Positions 51,637-61,227 of a stretch of DNA of 64,000 nt are shown piece by piece. The DNA is taken from positions 248,001 through 312,000 of the forward strand of contig NZ_BDCG01000008.1 of assembly GCF_001613385.1 (NCBI RefSeq). Reading direction: 5' to 3'. How positions within the stretch are numbered: the first letter of the stretch is position 1; every line of letters begins with the position of its first letter. Both the position numbers and the translations under genes were made by a program. The stretch comes from Nocardia flavorosea NBRC 108225. GTDB lineage: Bacteria; Actinomycetota; Actinomycetes; Mycobacteriales; Mycobacteriaceae. The notes below the pieces were generated by a model that did no database searches, was not told the DNA's origin, and was given only the letters and a program-made list of their open reading frames with translations.

Positions 51637-52122
51637 ATGGCCGCCGGAGTCAGCTCCGCCGAAAACCCAGCAACCGACCATCCCGAACTGGAAGCACTGC
51701 CGGAATGGCCGCAGGAAACGATCGCCGTCCTGGTCACCACCGACCCGGCGCCGCATGCGATCCCGGTGTCCTGGCCGGTCCGCGCCGGTGACCGGCGGAT
51801 TCTGCTGAGTCTCAAGTTCGATCGCGGTTCGCTGGCCCGGCTGCGCGAGCGGCCCCAGGTGGCGCTGCTGATCCTCGGCGGGAACAACGTGGCACTGTGC
51901 GCCCGCGGTTCGGCCAAGGTCATCGCCGAGGAGATGCCCGGCGCGGACGACTATGTGGCGGTCCGCCTCGACGTGGACGTCATCGACGATCACCGGCAGT
52001 CGGCTTTCGCGGTCGCGCAGGGTATTCAGCGCACCGTTCTGGACGACAGCGAGCTACATGCCCTGGAACACCGGGTGGCGACGCTGAAATCGTGGGCGGA
52101 GAACGAACAACAACAGGTCTAG
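51637..52122 (+). CDS. pyridoxamine 5'-phosphate oxidase-fold protein
   Basis: 161 residues with a split-barrel flavin (FMN or F420) binding fold: AVLVTTDPAPHAIPVSWPV, ILLSLKFDRGSLARLRERPQVALLIL and a helical end. AGGAGGGG sits 7 nt before the ATG. Substrate and cofactor cannot be told from the sequence. It precedes the terD gene by 79 nt on the same strand. Confidence 0.82.
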   Translation: MAAGVSSAENPATDHPELEALPEWPQETIAVLVTTDPAPHAIPVSWPVRAGDRRILLSLKFDRGSLARLRERPQVALLILGGNNVALCARGSAKVIAEEMPGADDYVAVRLDVDVIDDHRQSAFAVAQGIQRTVLDDSELHALEHRVATLKSWAENEQQQV

Positions 52123-52201
52123 GGCCGGCCGCAGGGTTCACCGATCCGGCAGGCCCGGGACAGTCAACATCCGGCGCCGCGGCGTCGCGGGGAAGGAGAT
52201 C

Positions 52202-52777
52202 ATGAGCGTCACTCTGGCCAAAGGCGGCAATGTCTCGCTGTCCAAACAGGCCCCCAACCTGACCAAAATCGCTATCGGACTCGGCTGGGACGTGCGCACC
52301 ACCATGGGCGCCGATTACGACCTCGATGCCAGCGCCCTGGCCACCGGCCCGAATATGAAGGTCCTCTCGGACCAGCATTTCGTCTTCTACAACAACCTCC
52401 GCTCCCCGGAGGGCACCATCGAACACACCGGCGACAACCTCACCGGTGAGGGCGACGGCGACGACGAGGTGATCAATGTCGACCTGGCCAATACCCCGGA
52501 GACGATCACCAATATCTTCTTCCCGGTCTCCATCCACGAGGCCGACCAGCGCGGGCAATCCTTCGGCCAGATCCGCAACGCCTATATCCGGGTCGTCGAC
52601 CTGAACACCGGCTCGGAACTGGCCCGCTACGACCTGTCCGAGGATGCCTCCTCCGAAACCGCCATGGTGTTCGGTGAGCTGTACCGCCGTGCGGGTGAAT
52701 GGAAGTTCCGGGCAATCGGCCAAGGATACGCGTCGGGTCTCGCGGGGATCGCCCGCGATTACGGTGTGAACATCTAG
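52202..52777 (+). CDS. TerD-family stress protein
   Basis: 191 residues, the normal TerD length: MSVTLAKGGNVSLSKQAPNL, the calcium-binding DYDLDASAL and the acidic GEGDGDDEVINVDL. TerD proteins bind Ca2+ and are linked to tellurite or general stress responses. GGAAGGAG precedes the ATG closely. No other ter gene is adjacent. Confidence 0.93.
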   Translation: MSVTLAKGGNVSLSKQAPNLTKIAIGLGWDVRTTMGADYDLDASALATGPNMKVLSDQHFVFYNNLRSPEGTIEHTGDNLTGEGDGDDEVINVDLANTPETITNIFFPVSIHEADQRGQSFGQIRNAYIRVVDLNTGSELARYDLSEDASSETAMVFGELYRRAGEWKFRAIGQGYASGLAGIARDYGVNI

Positions 52778-52796
52778 CTGCCGCTGGATGAGAGCT

Positions 52797-52813
52797 TCAG
52801 CGTGAGACGCTGA
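52797..52813 (+). terminator. short hairpin after terD
   Basis: TCAGCGT and ACGCTGA pair around GAG, 20 nt after the terD stop. It is weak and without a T run. Confidence 0.35.
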
Positions 52814-53052
52814 CCGGGCCTCGACGTTCTACGTGTGGCCGAGCGCCCGGTGCAGCTCTCCTCCGGTTGAGCCGAGGCATCGGGTGAGGCCGGGGACGGT
52901 CGGTCAGCCGGCGAAACCGAGCCGTTCACGGTTTCGCTCGACGCGCACCCGCAGGTTTCGCAGCCGCGCACCCGGACCTGCCACACCCCCGGCGCCGAAC
53001 CGGAGCTTCAGCGGAATGGACGTTCCAGTACACCCCGGCAACGCTGACGGCA

Positions 53053-54120
53053 TCAGTTTCCGGCAGGCCAAAACCGGTGCCAGTCGTCGGCGTTCAAGGA
53101 CAAGCGGGCGCCGCGGGCCGCTTCGGCGGAGTCTTCGGCCCGGCGTATGCTCGCAGCAAACCCCAAGGTGGCTTTGCGCAGCTGCTCTTCTGCGCTTTCC
53201 GGGCCGCCCAGCCGGATGACGCGCAGCTCGTCGGGGATCAGATCGTCCGGTAGCCCGGCCTGGGCACTGCGGGAACGGACCTTCTCCGCCAAGGCCAGCG
53301 CGGGTTGCGCCATCGCGATACCGTCCAGGCAGGAGCGGCGTGCCTTCTCCGCGGATTTACGCTCTTCCCAGGCCTTTTCCTGGGCCGCCACCTTTTCGGT
53401 CACCGAGGCGTGCGGGTCGAAGCCGGCCGCGGCCGGGTCGGCGAGGTGGGGGCTGCGGTTGACCAGTTTGGCGACCAAGGCCGCGGCGACATCGTCGATG
53501 GTGAATTCGCCGGCCGCTTCGGCGATCCGGGAGTGGAACAGCACCTGGAGCAGCAGATCACCGAGTTCTTCGCGGATGGTGCCGGGGTCGTCTTCCTGGA
53601 TGGCGTCGAGGAGTTCGTAGGTCTCCTCCAGGAGATACGGGCGCAGCGAATCGTGGGTCTGGGTGACCTCCCATCCGCCGAACCGCCACAGCCGGTCCAT
53701 CACCTCGACCGCTTCGGACAACCCCGCCGCCACACTCGCTGTTTCCGCCTCGAGAACATCCGGCGCCGGCCGTGCCGACTGTGTCCCTGGTTGCGGATCC
53801 GCGACAACCGGATCCCCCGACTGGGTCGAGGCAGCACCGGGCTCCGCCTGGTCCGGTGCAGCAGTGTCGGACTGTCCCGGCCCGGAGCGCCGCTGCGAAG
53901 TGGCAGACCGCTCCGCCGCACCTCGCGCAACAACCGGCTCCTCCGGCTCCCGCTGCACCGGGGCGGACTGCTGCGACCGGGCGGCCGGGCGCCCGGCAGC
54001 GGGCTGCGTCGCGGCGGACCTTCCCGGCCGTATCTCCTGCTCGGCACCCGCCGACTGCTGCCGGTCGGCGGGTGCCCCGGAGGCGGGGGTAGACCGGCCC
54101 GGCTCGGAATCGGAAGTCAT
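53053..54120 (-). CDS. mazG: nucleoside triphosphate pyrophosphohydrolase MazG
   Basis: Hydrolyses (d)NTPs to NMPs and may clear oxidised nucleotides. 355 residues. The catalytic MazG core begins near residue 135 ([54 protein letters not shown]), with the E-x2-E and E-x2-D metal ligands. The first ~125 residues are a Gln/Pro/Ser/Ala-rich disordered stretch in place of the folded N-terminal extension of mycobacterial MazG. The ATG overlaps the mfd stop by 4 nt. Confidence 0.93.
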   Translation of the reverse strand: MTSDSEPGRSTPASGAPADRQQSAGAEQEIRPGRSAATQPAAGRPAARSQQSAPVQREPEEPVVARGAAERSATSQRRSGPGQSDTAAPDQAEPGAASTQSGDPVVADPQPGTQSARPAPDVLEAETASVAAGLSEAVEVMDRLWRFGGWEVTQTHDSLRPYLLEETYELLDAIQEDDPGTIREELGDLLLQVLFHSRIAEAAGEFTIDDVAAALVAKLVNRSPHLADPAAAGFDPHASVTEKVAAQEKAWEERKSAEKARRSCLDGIAMAQPALALAEKVRSRSAQAGLPDDLIPDELRVIRLGGPESAEEQLRKATLGFAASIRRAEDSAEAARGARLSLNADDWHRFWPAGN

Positions 54121-57100
54121 CGGGCCGGTGACACTTCGGTGGCGACGGTGAGATCCACTGCGCCCGCGGCTTTACCGTCGAGGGCGAGCAGCAGGTCCGC
54201 GAGGTACTGCAGCAGGGCGACATCGCGCAGCCGGTCGGCGCCGACGCTGTCCTGGACGCGCGGTAGCGGAAGTTGCACCACCCCGCTGGCGGCGCGGTAG
54301 GAGGCGCTGGGGTAGATCCGCTTGAGCCGCATCTGTTTCGAATCGGGCAGCGAGAGCGGGGAAATCTTGACCGTCGTACCGGTGACCGCGATTTCTGCGA
54401 TCCCGTATTCGCGGGCGAGCAGCCGCAGTTTGGCCACCGAAACCAGGCGGCCGACTTCCACCGGCAGCGGACCGTAGCGGTCGACGAGTTCCTCGACCAC
54501 CGCGGCCAGTGCCGGATCGTCGTGAGCGGCGGCCAGTTTCCGATACGCCTCCAGGCGCAGGCGGTCGCTGGCGATGTAGTCGGGCGGGATATGCGCGTCC
54601 ACCGGCAGGTCGATGCGGACCTCTTTGGTTTCCTCGGTGGTGATCGGTTTCCCGTCGGCGGCCGCCCGATAGGCCTCCACAGCCTCCCCGACCAGCCGCA
54701 CATACAGGTCGAAGCCGACACCTGCCACATGCCCGGACTGTTCGGCGCCGAGTACGTTACCGGCGCCGCGGATCTCGAGGTCTTTCATGGCGACCGCCAT
54801 TCCGGCGCCGAGGTCGGAGTTCTGCGCGATGGTGGCGAGCCGGTCGTAGGCGGTTTCGGTGAGCGGTTTCTCCGCCGGATACAGGAAGTAGGCGTATCCG
54901 CGTTCCCGGCTGCGACCCACGCGGCCCCGCAACTGGTGCAGCTGCGAAAGACCGAGGGTGTCGGCGCGTTCCACGATCAGCGTATTGGCGTTGGAGATGT
55001 CGAGGCCGGTCTCGATGATCGTGGTGCACACCAGCACGTCGTACTCGCGCTGCCAGAACCCCTGGACGGTGCGTTCCAGCGTGTCCTCGTTCATCTGCCC
55101 GTGCGCCACCACCACGCGGGCCTCCGGAACCAGTTCCCGGATCCGGCGGGCGGCCTTCTCGATCGACGACACCCGGTTGTGCACATAGAACACCTGGCCG
55201 TCGCGCAGCAGTTCGCGCCGGATCGCGGCGGTGACCTGTTTGTCGTTGTAGCCGCCGACATAGGTGAGCACCGGATGCCGTTCCTCGGGCGGGGTGAGGA
55301 TGGTCGACATCTCCCGGATACCGGCCAGGCTCATCTCCAGCGTGCGCGGGATCGGGGTGGCCGACATGGTGAGTACGTCCACATGGGTGCGCAGGGCTTT
55401 GATGTGCTCCTTGTGTTCCACACCGAAGCGCTGCTCCTCGTCGACGATCACCAGGCCGAGGTTCTTCCAGCGCACCCCGGTCTGCAACAGCCGGTGGGTG
55501 CCGACCACGATATCGACCTCGCCCTCGGCCATCCCGGTGAGCACTTCGCGCGATTCCGCGGGATCGGTGAACCGGGACAGGCCCTTCACGGTGACCGGGA
55601 ACCCGGCGAGCCGCTCGGTGAAGGTCTGCAGATGCTGCTGGGCGAGCAGGGTGGTCGGCACCAGGACGACCACCTGTTTACCGTCCTGCACCGCCTTGAA
55701 CGCCGCGCGCACCGCGATCTCGGTTTTGCCGTACCCGACGTCGCCACAGACCACCCGGTCCATCGGCACCGCCTTCTCCATATCCGCCTTCACATCGGAG
55801 ATGGCCGTGAGCTGGTCGACGGTTTCGGTGAAGACGAACGCGTCCTCCATCTCGCGCTGCCACGGGGTGTCCGGACCGAAGGCGTGGCCGGGCGCGGCCT
55901 GGCGGGCGGCATACAGCTGCACCAGTTCGCCCGCGATCTCGCGGACCGCCTTACGGGCCTTGCGTTTGGTGTTCGCCCAGTCCGCCCCGCCCAGTTTCGA
56001 CAGGCTGGGCAGCTCCCCGCCGACATACCGGGACAGCTGGTCCAGCGATTCCATCGGCACGAACAGCCGGTCCCCCGGCTGCCCGCGTTTACTCGGCGCG
56101 TACTCGATCACCAGGTATTCGCGGCGGGCGCCACCGACGGTGCGTTCGATCATTTCGACGAACCGGCCGATACCGTGCTGGTCGTGCACGACCATGTCAC
56201 CGGCGTTCAACGCCAGCGGGTCCACCTGGTTGCGGCGTTTGGCGGGTAGCCGCTTCCCGTCACCCGGCGCGGTCACCCGGTTACCGGTGAGATCGGATTC
56301 CGCGACCACCACCAGCCCGGCGTCGCCGAAGATCACGCCGTCGTGCAGTGAACCGCACAGCACACCCACCACACCGGGCGCCGGTTCCGCACCGGCCTCC
56401 AGCTGCGCGGCGGGTACCTCCGCTTCACCGAGGCGCTCGAGTGTGCGCTGGGCCGTGCCGTGACCGGCGAGCACCACCACCGCCCGCCCACCGGTCGTGA
56501 CATGGGCGCGCAGCGACGCGAAGATGGTCGCCACCAGTTCGTCGGAGCCGCGGGCCGTAGGCCCGCTCTGTACCGGCAGCTCGATCTCGGCCGGATCCCC
56601 GGTCGCCAGCGGGCTCAACGTCCACCAGGGCAGTCCCCGGCCTTCGGCGCTGTCCCGGATCTGGGTGAGCGGGCGATACGCCGATGCCGCCAGGTCCAGG
56701 CCGTGCGCGCCCATCGGGGCATCCGCCCCGAACGAGGCCGCCGTCCACGACGCCTCCAGGAACTCCTCACCGGTGCGCATCAGATCGGCGGCGCGGGTGC
56801 GGACCTTCTCCGGATCGCACACCAGCAGATGGGTGCCGCCGGGCAACTGTTCGGTGAGCAGCCGCAGCTCACCGGGTTGCAATACCGGCAGCAGCGCCTC
56901 CATCCCCTCGACGGGGATGCCCTCGCCCAGTTTGTCCAGCATCTCCACGAGCGCGGCATCCGCGGTATTGGCCGCCGCCACCGCCGCCGCCCGCTCCCGC
57001 ACCTCGGCAGTGAGCAGCAGTTCCCGGCAGGGCGACGCCACCACGGTGGACAGCGAATCCTCCCCGAGCGACCGCTGATCGGCCACCGAGAACGCACGCA

Positions 57101-57731
57101 GCTCGGTGATCTCGTCGCCCCAGAACTCCACGCGCACCGGATGGTCGGCGGTGGGCGGGAAAAGATCGAGGATGCCGCCGCGCACCGCGAACTCCCCGCG
57201 CTTACCGACCATATCCACCCGGGTGTAGGCGAATTCGACCAGGCGCGCCACCAATTCGTCGAAATCGGCCTCGGCGCCGATCCGCAGCACGATCGGCTCG
57301 ATATCGCCCAAACCGGCCGCCATCGGCTGCATCAGCGAACGCACCGTGGTCACCACGACACGCAACGGCTCCTGATACACCGGATCATCGGGATGGGCCA
57401 GCCGGCGCAACACCTCGAGCCGGCGCCCGACGGTATCGGCGCCCGGCGACAGCCGCTCGTGCGGCAGGGTCTCCCAGGACGGGAACTGCGCCACCGCGGG
57501 GCCCAGCATTTCGGTGAGCTCGAGGGTCAGATCGTCGGCCTCGCGACCGGTCGCGGTGACCACGACAACCGGCCGGTCGGCGGCAACGGTGGCCGCGACG
57601 AAGGACCGCGCCGCGCTCGGCGCCACCAACTCGACCGGCGACCGGCCGAGCATCCCGGAAACAGTCCGCAACGCGGCATCGGCACCGGCCGCCGAAGCCA
57701 GTCCCGCCAGTGGTGGACGAGGGGCAGACAT
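54117..57731 (-). CDS. mfd: transcription-repair coupling factor
   Basis: Removes RNA polymerase stalled at DNA lesions and recruits UvrA. 1204 residues. The N-terminal UvrB-like module is followed by the RNA polymerase-interaction domain ([22 protein letters not shown]) and RecG-like helicase motor motifs: Walker [32 protein letters not shown] and QLRGRVGRS. The C-terminal TRCF domain is intact. AGGAGAGAAG precedes the ATG. mazG follows in the same operon. Confidence 0.97.
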   Translation of the reverse strand: MSAPRPPLAGLASAAGADAALRTVSGMLGRSPVELVAPSAARSFVAATVAADRPVVVVTATGREADDLTLELTEMLGPAVAQFPSWETLPHERLSPGADTVGRRLEVLRRLAHPDDPVYQEPLRVVVTTVRSLMQPMAAGLGDIEPIVLRIGAEADFDELVARLVEFAYTRVDMVGKRGEFAVRGGILDLFPPTADHPVRVEFWGDEITELRAFSVADQRSLGEDSLSTVVASPCRELLLTAEVRERAAAVAAANTADAALVEMLDKLGEGIPVEGMEALLPVLQPGELRLLTEQLPGGTHLLVCDPEKVRTRAADLMRTGEEFLEASWTAASFGADAPMGAHGLDLAASAYRPLTQIRDSAEGRGLPWWTLSPLATGDPAEIELPVQSGPTARGSDELVATIFASLRAHVTTGGRAVVVLAGHGTAQRTLERLGEAEVPAAQLEAGAEPAPGVVGVLCGSLHDGVIFGDAGLVVVAESDLTGNRVTAPGDGKRLPAKRRNQVDPLALNAGDMVVHDQHGIGRFVEMIERTVGGARREYLVIEYAPSKRGQPGDRLFVPMESLDQLSRYVGGELPSLSKLGGADWANTKRKARKAVREIAGELVQLYAARQAAPGHAFGPDTPWQREMEDAFVFTETVDQLTAISDVKADMEKAVPMDRVVCGDVGYGKTEIAVRAAFKAVQDGKQVVVLVPTTLLAQQHLQTFTERLAGFPVTVKGLSRFTDPAESREVLTGMAEGEVDIVVGTHRLLQTGVRWKNLGLVIVDEEQRFGVEHKEHIKALRTHVDVLTMSATPIPRTLEMSLAGIREMSTILTPPEERHPVLTYVGGYNDKQVTAAIRRELLRDGQVFYVHNRVSSIEKAARRIRELVPEARVVVAHGQMNEDTLERTVQGFWQREYDVLVCTTIIETGLDISNANTLIVERADTLGLSQLHQLRGRVGRSRERGYAYFLYPAEKPLTETAYDRLATIAQNSDLGAGMAVAMKDLEIRGAGNVLGAEQSGHVAGVGFDLYVRLVGEAVEAYRAAADGKPITTEETKEVRIDLPVDAHIPPDYIASDRLRLEAYRKLAAAHDDPALAAVVEELVDRYGPLPVEVGRLVSVAKLRLLAREYGIAEIAVTGTTVKISPLSLPDSKQMRLKRIYPSASYRAASGVVQLPLPRVQDSVGADRLRDVALLQYLADLLLALDGKAAGAVDLTVATEVSPAR

Positions 57732-58254
57732 TCTTCTCTCCTGACCGCGAACGAAGGCGATTCCACCGGGCCAGCCGAGTCTATAGGGGTCGTGACGTGG
57801 CGCTGCGTCCGGCGTCGCGGGGCCTGGAACCGGTATGTCCGGGTCTTCACTCGTCCACTTCGCTTACTCGGCGTGATCGGCCCCGCTGGGCGCACGCGAT
57901 CAGCACCGCCCCCGGGTCATGCAATCAGCGCAGTCTCAGGAAACCTTATCGGCGCGCGTTGTGGGCTCCTGTTTACGGATAGACAATCCGTGAAGGGGCG
58001 GGCTGTAATTTTGGAGCCGCTCCGCGGCTTGATGTGGGCCATACGGATGCCTGAAACGGCGTCCGAACCGGTGTTATCGGGATCGGACCGCGGTGGACGT
58101 GACCAGCGGCGGCGCCGAGTTCAGCGAGGCCCTCAGAGGTTTTGGCCCGTCCATGCGTTCAGCACGCGAGACAATGCGCCGCAGGCGCGAGTATCGCGTG
58201 CTGAACGCATGGACCAAGGGGGGCCAAAACCCCGCGCGCGCCAGCGCGCCAAAA
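57732..58254. other. 523-base region between mfd and the ArpA-like tetR
   Basis: No gene is supported. The right third is palindromic element copy B. The left part should hold the mfd promoter. A small AGCCGC/GCGGCT hairpin lies at 58015-58029. Confidence 0.6.
58114..58248 (-). repeat. dispersed palindromic element, copy B (3' of the ArpA-like tetR)
   Basis: The left end, 58114-58149, is 33/36 identical to copy A. The outer stem is GGTTTTGGCCC (58138-58148) with GGGCCAAAACC (58221-58231). Relative to copy A, both strands of one pair have changed (C-G to T-A). Inside, a 21-bp perfect stem (58149-58169 with 58194-58214) surrounds a 24-base loop. A GCGCGC hairpin touches the stop codon of the tetR gene. 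Confidence 0.8.
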
Positions 58255-58902
58255 TTACGGTACGTAGCGGCGGAGGCGGCGGGCGGCGAACTCGCGGAAG
58301 TAGGAGACCTTGTCTTCCGGCACGATCGACGGGATCAGGAAGTACCAGGCCCGTTCCATTCGCGACGCCATCTGGTCCATCGATTCGGTGCCGACCGCGA
58401 CGATATGCATACCGGTGGTGAGCCCGTAGAGCAGCAGGCCGATGGTTTCCGGGTCGAGATCGGGGAGCAGATCGCCCTGCGTGATCGCCTTCTCGGTGAG
58501 CGTCCGGTACGTTTCGCCCCACATTTTGGCGATATTGTCGCCGTTGGCGCCGCGGTAGTCACCGATCTGATGGGTCAGTTTGAGCATCGCGCCGACCATC
58601 GGATCGTTCATCGACAGATCCGCCACCACGTAGGTGATACCGATCGCCGCTTCCAGGGCCGGAACCCGGGAATCGAAGAAGCCTTTGCAGGAGGCGGTGA
58701 GCCGCTCCTGGCCCTGATCGACCACGGCGCGGGCCAGTTCTTCCTTGGACCCGAAGTGGAAATACAAGGCGCCCTTGGTCACATTGGACTGCGCGATGAT
58801 CTCGCTGAGGCTCGCATTGGCGTAGCCCAAGCGCAGAAAGACATCGGCAGCGCCCGCCAGGACGGAATCGCGGGTTATCTCCGCGCGCGCTTGCCTAGCC
58901 AT
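58255..58902 (-). CDS. TetR-family regulator, ArpA/gamma-butyrolactone-receptor type
   Basis: 215 residues. The N-terminal helix-turn-helix (RLGYANASLSEIIAQSNVTKGALYFHFGSKEELARAV) is typical of the ArpA/ScbR group that responds to butyrolactone or related hormones in antibiotic-producing actinobacteria. The C-terminal ligand domain is full length. No afsA-like synthase is nearby, so a pseudo-receptor is possible. Two direct repeats upstream may be its own operator. GGAG is close to the ATG (3 nt). Confidence 0.82.
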   Translation of the reverse strand: MARQARAEITRDSVLAGAADVFLRLGYANASLSEIIAQSNVTKGALYFHFGSKEELARAVVDQGQERLTASCKGFFDSRVPALEAAIGITYVVADLSMNDPMVGAMLKLTHQIGDYRGANGDNIAKMWGETYRTLTEKAITQGDLLPDLDPETIGLLLYGLTTGMHIVAVGTESMDQMASRMERAWYFLIPSIVPEDKVSYFREFAARRLRRYVP

Positions 58903-58937
58903 CAGCTCCGCCTGTCATCCCAATAACCAGCCATCCT

Positions 58938-58969
58938 GAAGTAGACCGACATTGTCGAAGTAGACCGAC
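58938..58969 (-). promoter_or_regulatory. direct-repeat operator candidate upstream of the ArpA-like tetR
   Basis: GAAGTAGACCGAC occurs perfectly at 58938-58950 and 58957-58969, with a 19-base period, 36-67 bases before the start codon. Read on the gene strand the unit is GTCGGTCTACTTC, whose CGGTC core resembles half-sites bound by butyrolactone receptors. An autoregulatory role is inference. Confidence 0.55.
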
Positions 58970-59064
58970 TTACCGCCCGAACAGCACCCAAAGGATGGGT
59001 GAACCGCACCATCCGTCCCGGGTACGGTTCTCGATTCGACGGCCCGCCGGAGTTCGCGGGCAGT

Positions 59065-59820
59065 TCACGCACGGTTATCCGAACTGCCCTGCCCGCCGGG
59101 CGAGTTCGCCGGGCCCGCTCCCGGGGCGGCGGGCCATTCCGAGCTCAGCTGCGGATCGGCCTCGAGGTGACTGAGACCGTTCCAGCACAGATTGACCAGG
59201 TGCGCGGCCACCACTTCCTTGGACGGGCTGCGCACGTCCAGCCACCAGGTGGCGGTGGTGGCCACCATCCCGACCAGCGCCTGGGCGTACAGACCGGCCA
59301 GGCTGGTGTCGAAACCGCGACGATCGAAATCGCCCGCCAGCAGATGCGCGACCTGACTGACCGCTTCGTTGAGCAGGCTCGAGTACCGGCCGTCGGTCGA
59401 GGAAACGGGCTGATCGCGTACCAGGATGCGGAAGCCGTCGGTGCGCTGCTCTATATAGGTGAGCAGCGCGAGCGCCACCTGTTCGAGACGGACCCGGGAT
59501 CTGTTGTTGGTGAGCGAGGACGTGATCATGTCGAGCAACATCGACATCTCGCGGTCGACCACCACCGCGTACAGGCCTTCTTTACCGCCGAAATGTTCGT
59601 AGACGACGGGTTTGGAGACCTGGGCGCGCAGCGCTATCTCCTCGATGGAGGCGGCGTCGTATCCCCGTTCGGCGAACAGCGCGCGCCCGATCTCGATCAA
59701 CTGCCGGCGCCGCTGGGTACCGGTCATCCGCTGCCGGGCCGGTGGGACCTGCTCGGCGATCTCCTTCGCACCCCCACCGGCCGGTGATTCCCCGACCGTT
59801 CGCGGTTCTCCCGACGACAC
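59065..59820 (-). CDS. TetR-family regulator, Rv1019-like
   Basis: 251 residues. The helix-turn-helix lies near residue 40-85 (IGRALFAERGYDAASIEEIALRAQVSKPVVYEHFGGKEGLYAVV), followed by a helical ligand domain and a Gly/Pro-rich tail. The GTG at 59820 has GGAGG 7 nt upstream; the frame further upstream is not coding. Mycobacteria have a TetR gene at this spot between mfd and glmU. The target is unknown. Confidence 0.87.
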   Translation of the reverse strand: MSSGEPRTVGESPAGGGAKEIAEQVPPARQRMTGTQRRRQLIEIGRALFAERGYDAASIEEIALRAQVSKPVVYEHFGGKEGLYAVVVDREMSMLLDMITSSLTNNRSRVRLEQVALALLTYIEQRTDGFRILVRDQPVSSTDGRYSSLLNEAVSQVAHLLAGDFDRRGFDTSLAGLYAQALVGMVATTATWWLDVRSPSKEVVAAHLVNLCWNGLSHLEADPQLSSEWPAAPGAGPANSPGGQGSSDNRA

Positions 59821-60087
59821 GTGCCCGCCTCCCTGGTTACCGGGGTCGCCGATTCGGCCGGATCTCCGACCAGCGACCAAAACCATCGAGATCAACTGTC
59901 TCAGACCTGCCGCGACCGGGGTCACGCGGGCATGCTGTGCGCCCGCCCGGCACGCACGGAGCGGTCCGGATGGCCCGGCCGGCGGGACACCGGCGGCCAC
60001 GGTTCGACGAGAACCGGGGTGGCATGCGATTATCGTTGCCGTGCCTGGGCACAGCGGCGGGTCGGAGACAACCCACCGATGTGACAG

Positions 60088-60158
60088 TCCGCCGTGGTGT
60101 AATGGCAGCACCTCTGATTTTGGTTCAGATAGTTCAGGTTCGAGTCCTGGCGGCGGAG
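60088..60158 (+). tRNA. tRNA-Gln (anticodon UUG)
   Basis: All arms fold. Acceptor TCCGCCG pairs with CGGCGGA, the D-arm is GTGTAATGGCAGCAC, and the anticodon stem TCTGA/TCAGA encloses TTTTGGT with UUG at 34-36. The T-arm has loop TTCGAGT. The discriminator is G, and the encoded sequence continues CA rather than CCA. A near-copy of its 3' end lies at 61161-61187. Confidence 0.95.
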
Positions 60159-60401
60159 CAGTAAATACTTATCTACCTGGTACTATGCGAGGCCTGAACC
60201 GCCGGAACGGCGCCCGGAAGTCCCTCGGTCGAATATCTCTTCACACAGCTCGGATCGCACCCACAGAAGCCGGTCGGCGACGTCGGCCGGTCGAGTGGTC
60301 TCCGTCGGCGTGAGGTTCGTATTCATGTCCGCGCAATCCGTTGTCGTCGGCCGGGTCTATCGGATTTGCCGCAACTGCACCATCTTGCGCCTAGGAATGC
60401 G

Positions 60402-60980
60402 ATGTCCAAGACACCGAAGGCACTACCCTTGATCGCCGCCGCCCTCACCACTGCCGCCCTCACCACTGCCGCCCTCACCACCGGACAGGCCTCGGCACAG
60501 TCCGCTGTGGAGCCGGGCTCTGCGGGGTCGGGCTCCGCGGGGCCGGGCTCTGCAGGGTCGGGCTCGTCGTTGTCGGCCGTGGGGCCGGGCTCGACACTCG
60601 GCCTGTGTTCGATCACCGCGACCGGGTACGCGGACAGACAGCCCGTCGCACTCACCGCCGGGCACTGCACACTCGGGCTTTTCGGCGTGATCCGACTACC
60701 CGACGTCGACTGGGCCATGATCCCCCTGTCTCCCGGCACCCCGACCCACAACACCCTCCCGAGTGGTGAGCGGCTGACCGGCCTCGGCGCACCCGGCGGA
60801 GCCCTGTGCAGGTGGGGACAGCGCAGCGGGACACGCTGTGACGGATACACGGGGATTCGAGTGGGCGATTCCGGCGGACCGGTGTACCGGCCGAACAGCG
60901 ACGGCACCGCAAACCTGGTCGGGATCACCAGTTCGAACATCCAGTACTCCAGCCTGCCACCGGGGTTTTCTCTGTCGTGA
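60402..60980 (+). CDS. secreted trypsin-like (S1) serine protease
   Basis: 192 residues. The signal peptide core is built of three AALTT units, followed by ASAQS and a linker of EPGSA/GSGSA-type repeats. The catalytic triad is complete: His in LTAGHC, Asp in VDWAMI, Ser in GDSGGPV. Cysteine pairs fit the chymotrypsin fold of streptogrisin-like proteases, though the C-terminus is short. ATG 60402 has AGGA upstream. It sits between tRNA-Gln and a copy of the tRNA 3' end, so it is probably acquired. Confidence 0.82.
   Translation: MSKTPKALPLIAAALTTAALTTAALTTGQASAQSAVEPGSAGSGSAGPGSAGSGSSLSAVGPGSTLGLCSITATGYADRQPVALTAGHCTLGLFGVIRLPDVDWAMIPLSPGTPTHNTLPSGERLTGLGAPGGALCRWGQRSGTRCDGYTGIRVGDSGGPVYRPNSDGTANLVGITSSNIQYSSLPPGFSLS
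60438..60569 (+). repeat. two runs of 15-bp tandem repeats in the protease gene
   Basis: The unit GCCGCCCTCACCACT occurs three times at 60438-60482 (last base differs). Four related 15-bp units run from 60510 to 60569. Both are multiples of three, so copy-number change would alter signal peptide or linker length without breaking the frame. Confidence 0.75.
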
Positions 60981-61227
60981 CCGCACGCGTGCGCGCGAAC
61001 CTTTCGGCGTCGTGATCGTGGCACCCCGGCCCCCGGCGAGGCTGATACGCTCAGCACCCGTGCAGCGCGACAAGGGGCCGTCCTCGAGTGGGTAGTCCTT
61101 ACCCATGGCGGCCTCTTCGTATGCCCGGGAATCCTTCGCTCGGTCCCGATCCGATCTGGGCAGGTTCGGGTCCTGGCGACGGAGCAGCTCGCGTGCACGA
61201 CGACCATCGTCGGCCCGAGGGAGATTC
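60981..61227. other. leader region of glmU with the tRNA-like fragment
   Basis: Contains the near-copy of the tRNA-Gln 3' end and presumably the glmU-prs promoter. No gene is supported. Confidence 0.5.
61161..61187 (+). mobile_element. att-like duplicate of the tRNA-Gln 3' end
   Basis: 27 bases match tRNA-Gln positions 60135-60161 at 25 of 27, covering the T-arm, the 3' acceptor strand and two bases beyond. The 5' half of the tRNA is absent. It has the same orientation as the tRNA, 1.0 kb downstream, as for an attR site left by tRNA-targeted integration. No integrase lies between the two copies. Confidence 0.65.

Noticed and set aside
58149..58214. CRISPR or integron-type repeat
   Set aside because: A single long hairpin inside a dispersed element, not a regular array; no cas or integrase genes in the window.
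60088..61187. Complete integrative element
   Set aside because: Only one gene lies between the tRNA and its partial copy and no integrase is present, so only an att-like scar is claimed.
61105..61227. Extended N-terminus for GlmU
   Set aside because: The extra frame runs through the tRNA-like fragment and is Arg/Ser-rich; the ATG at 61228 has a ribosome site and fits the family.
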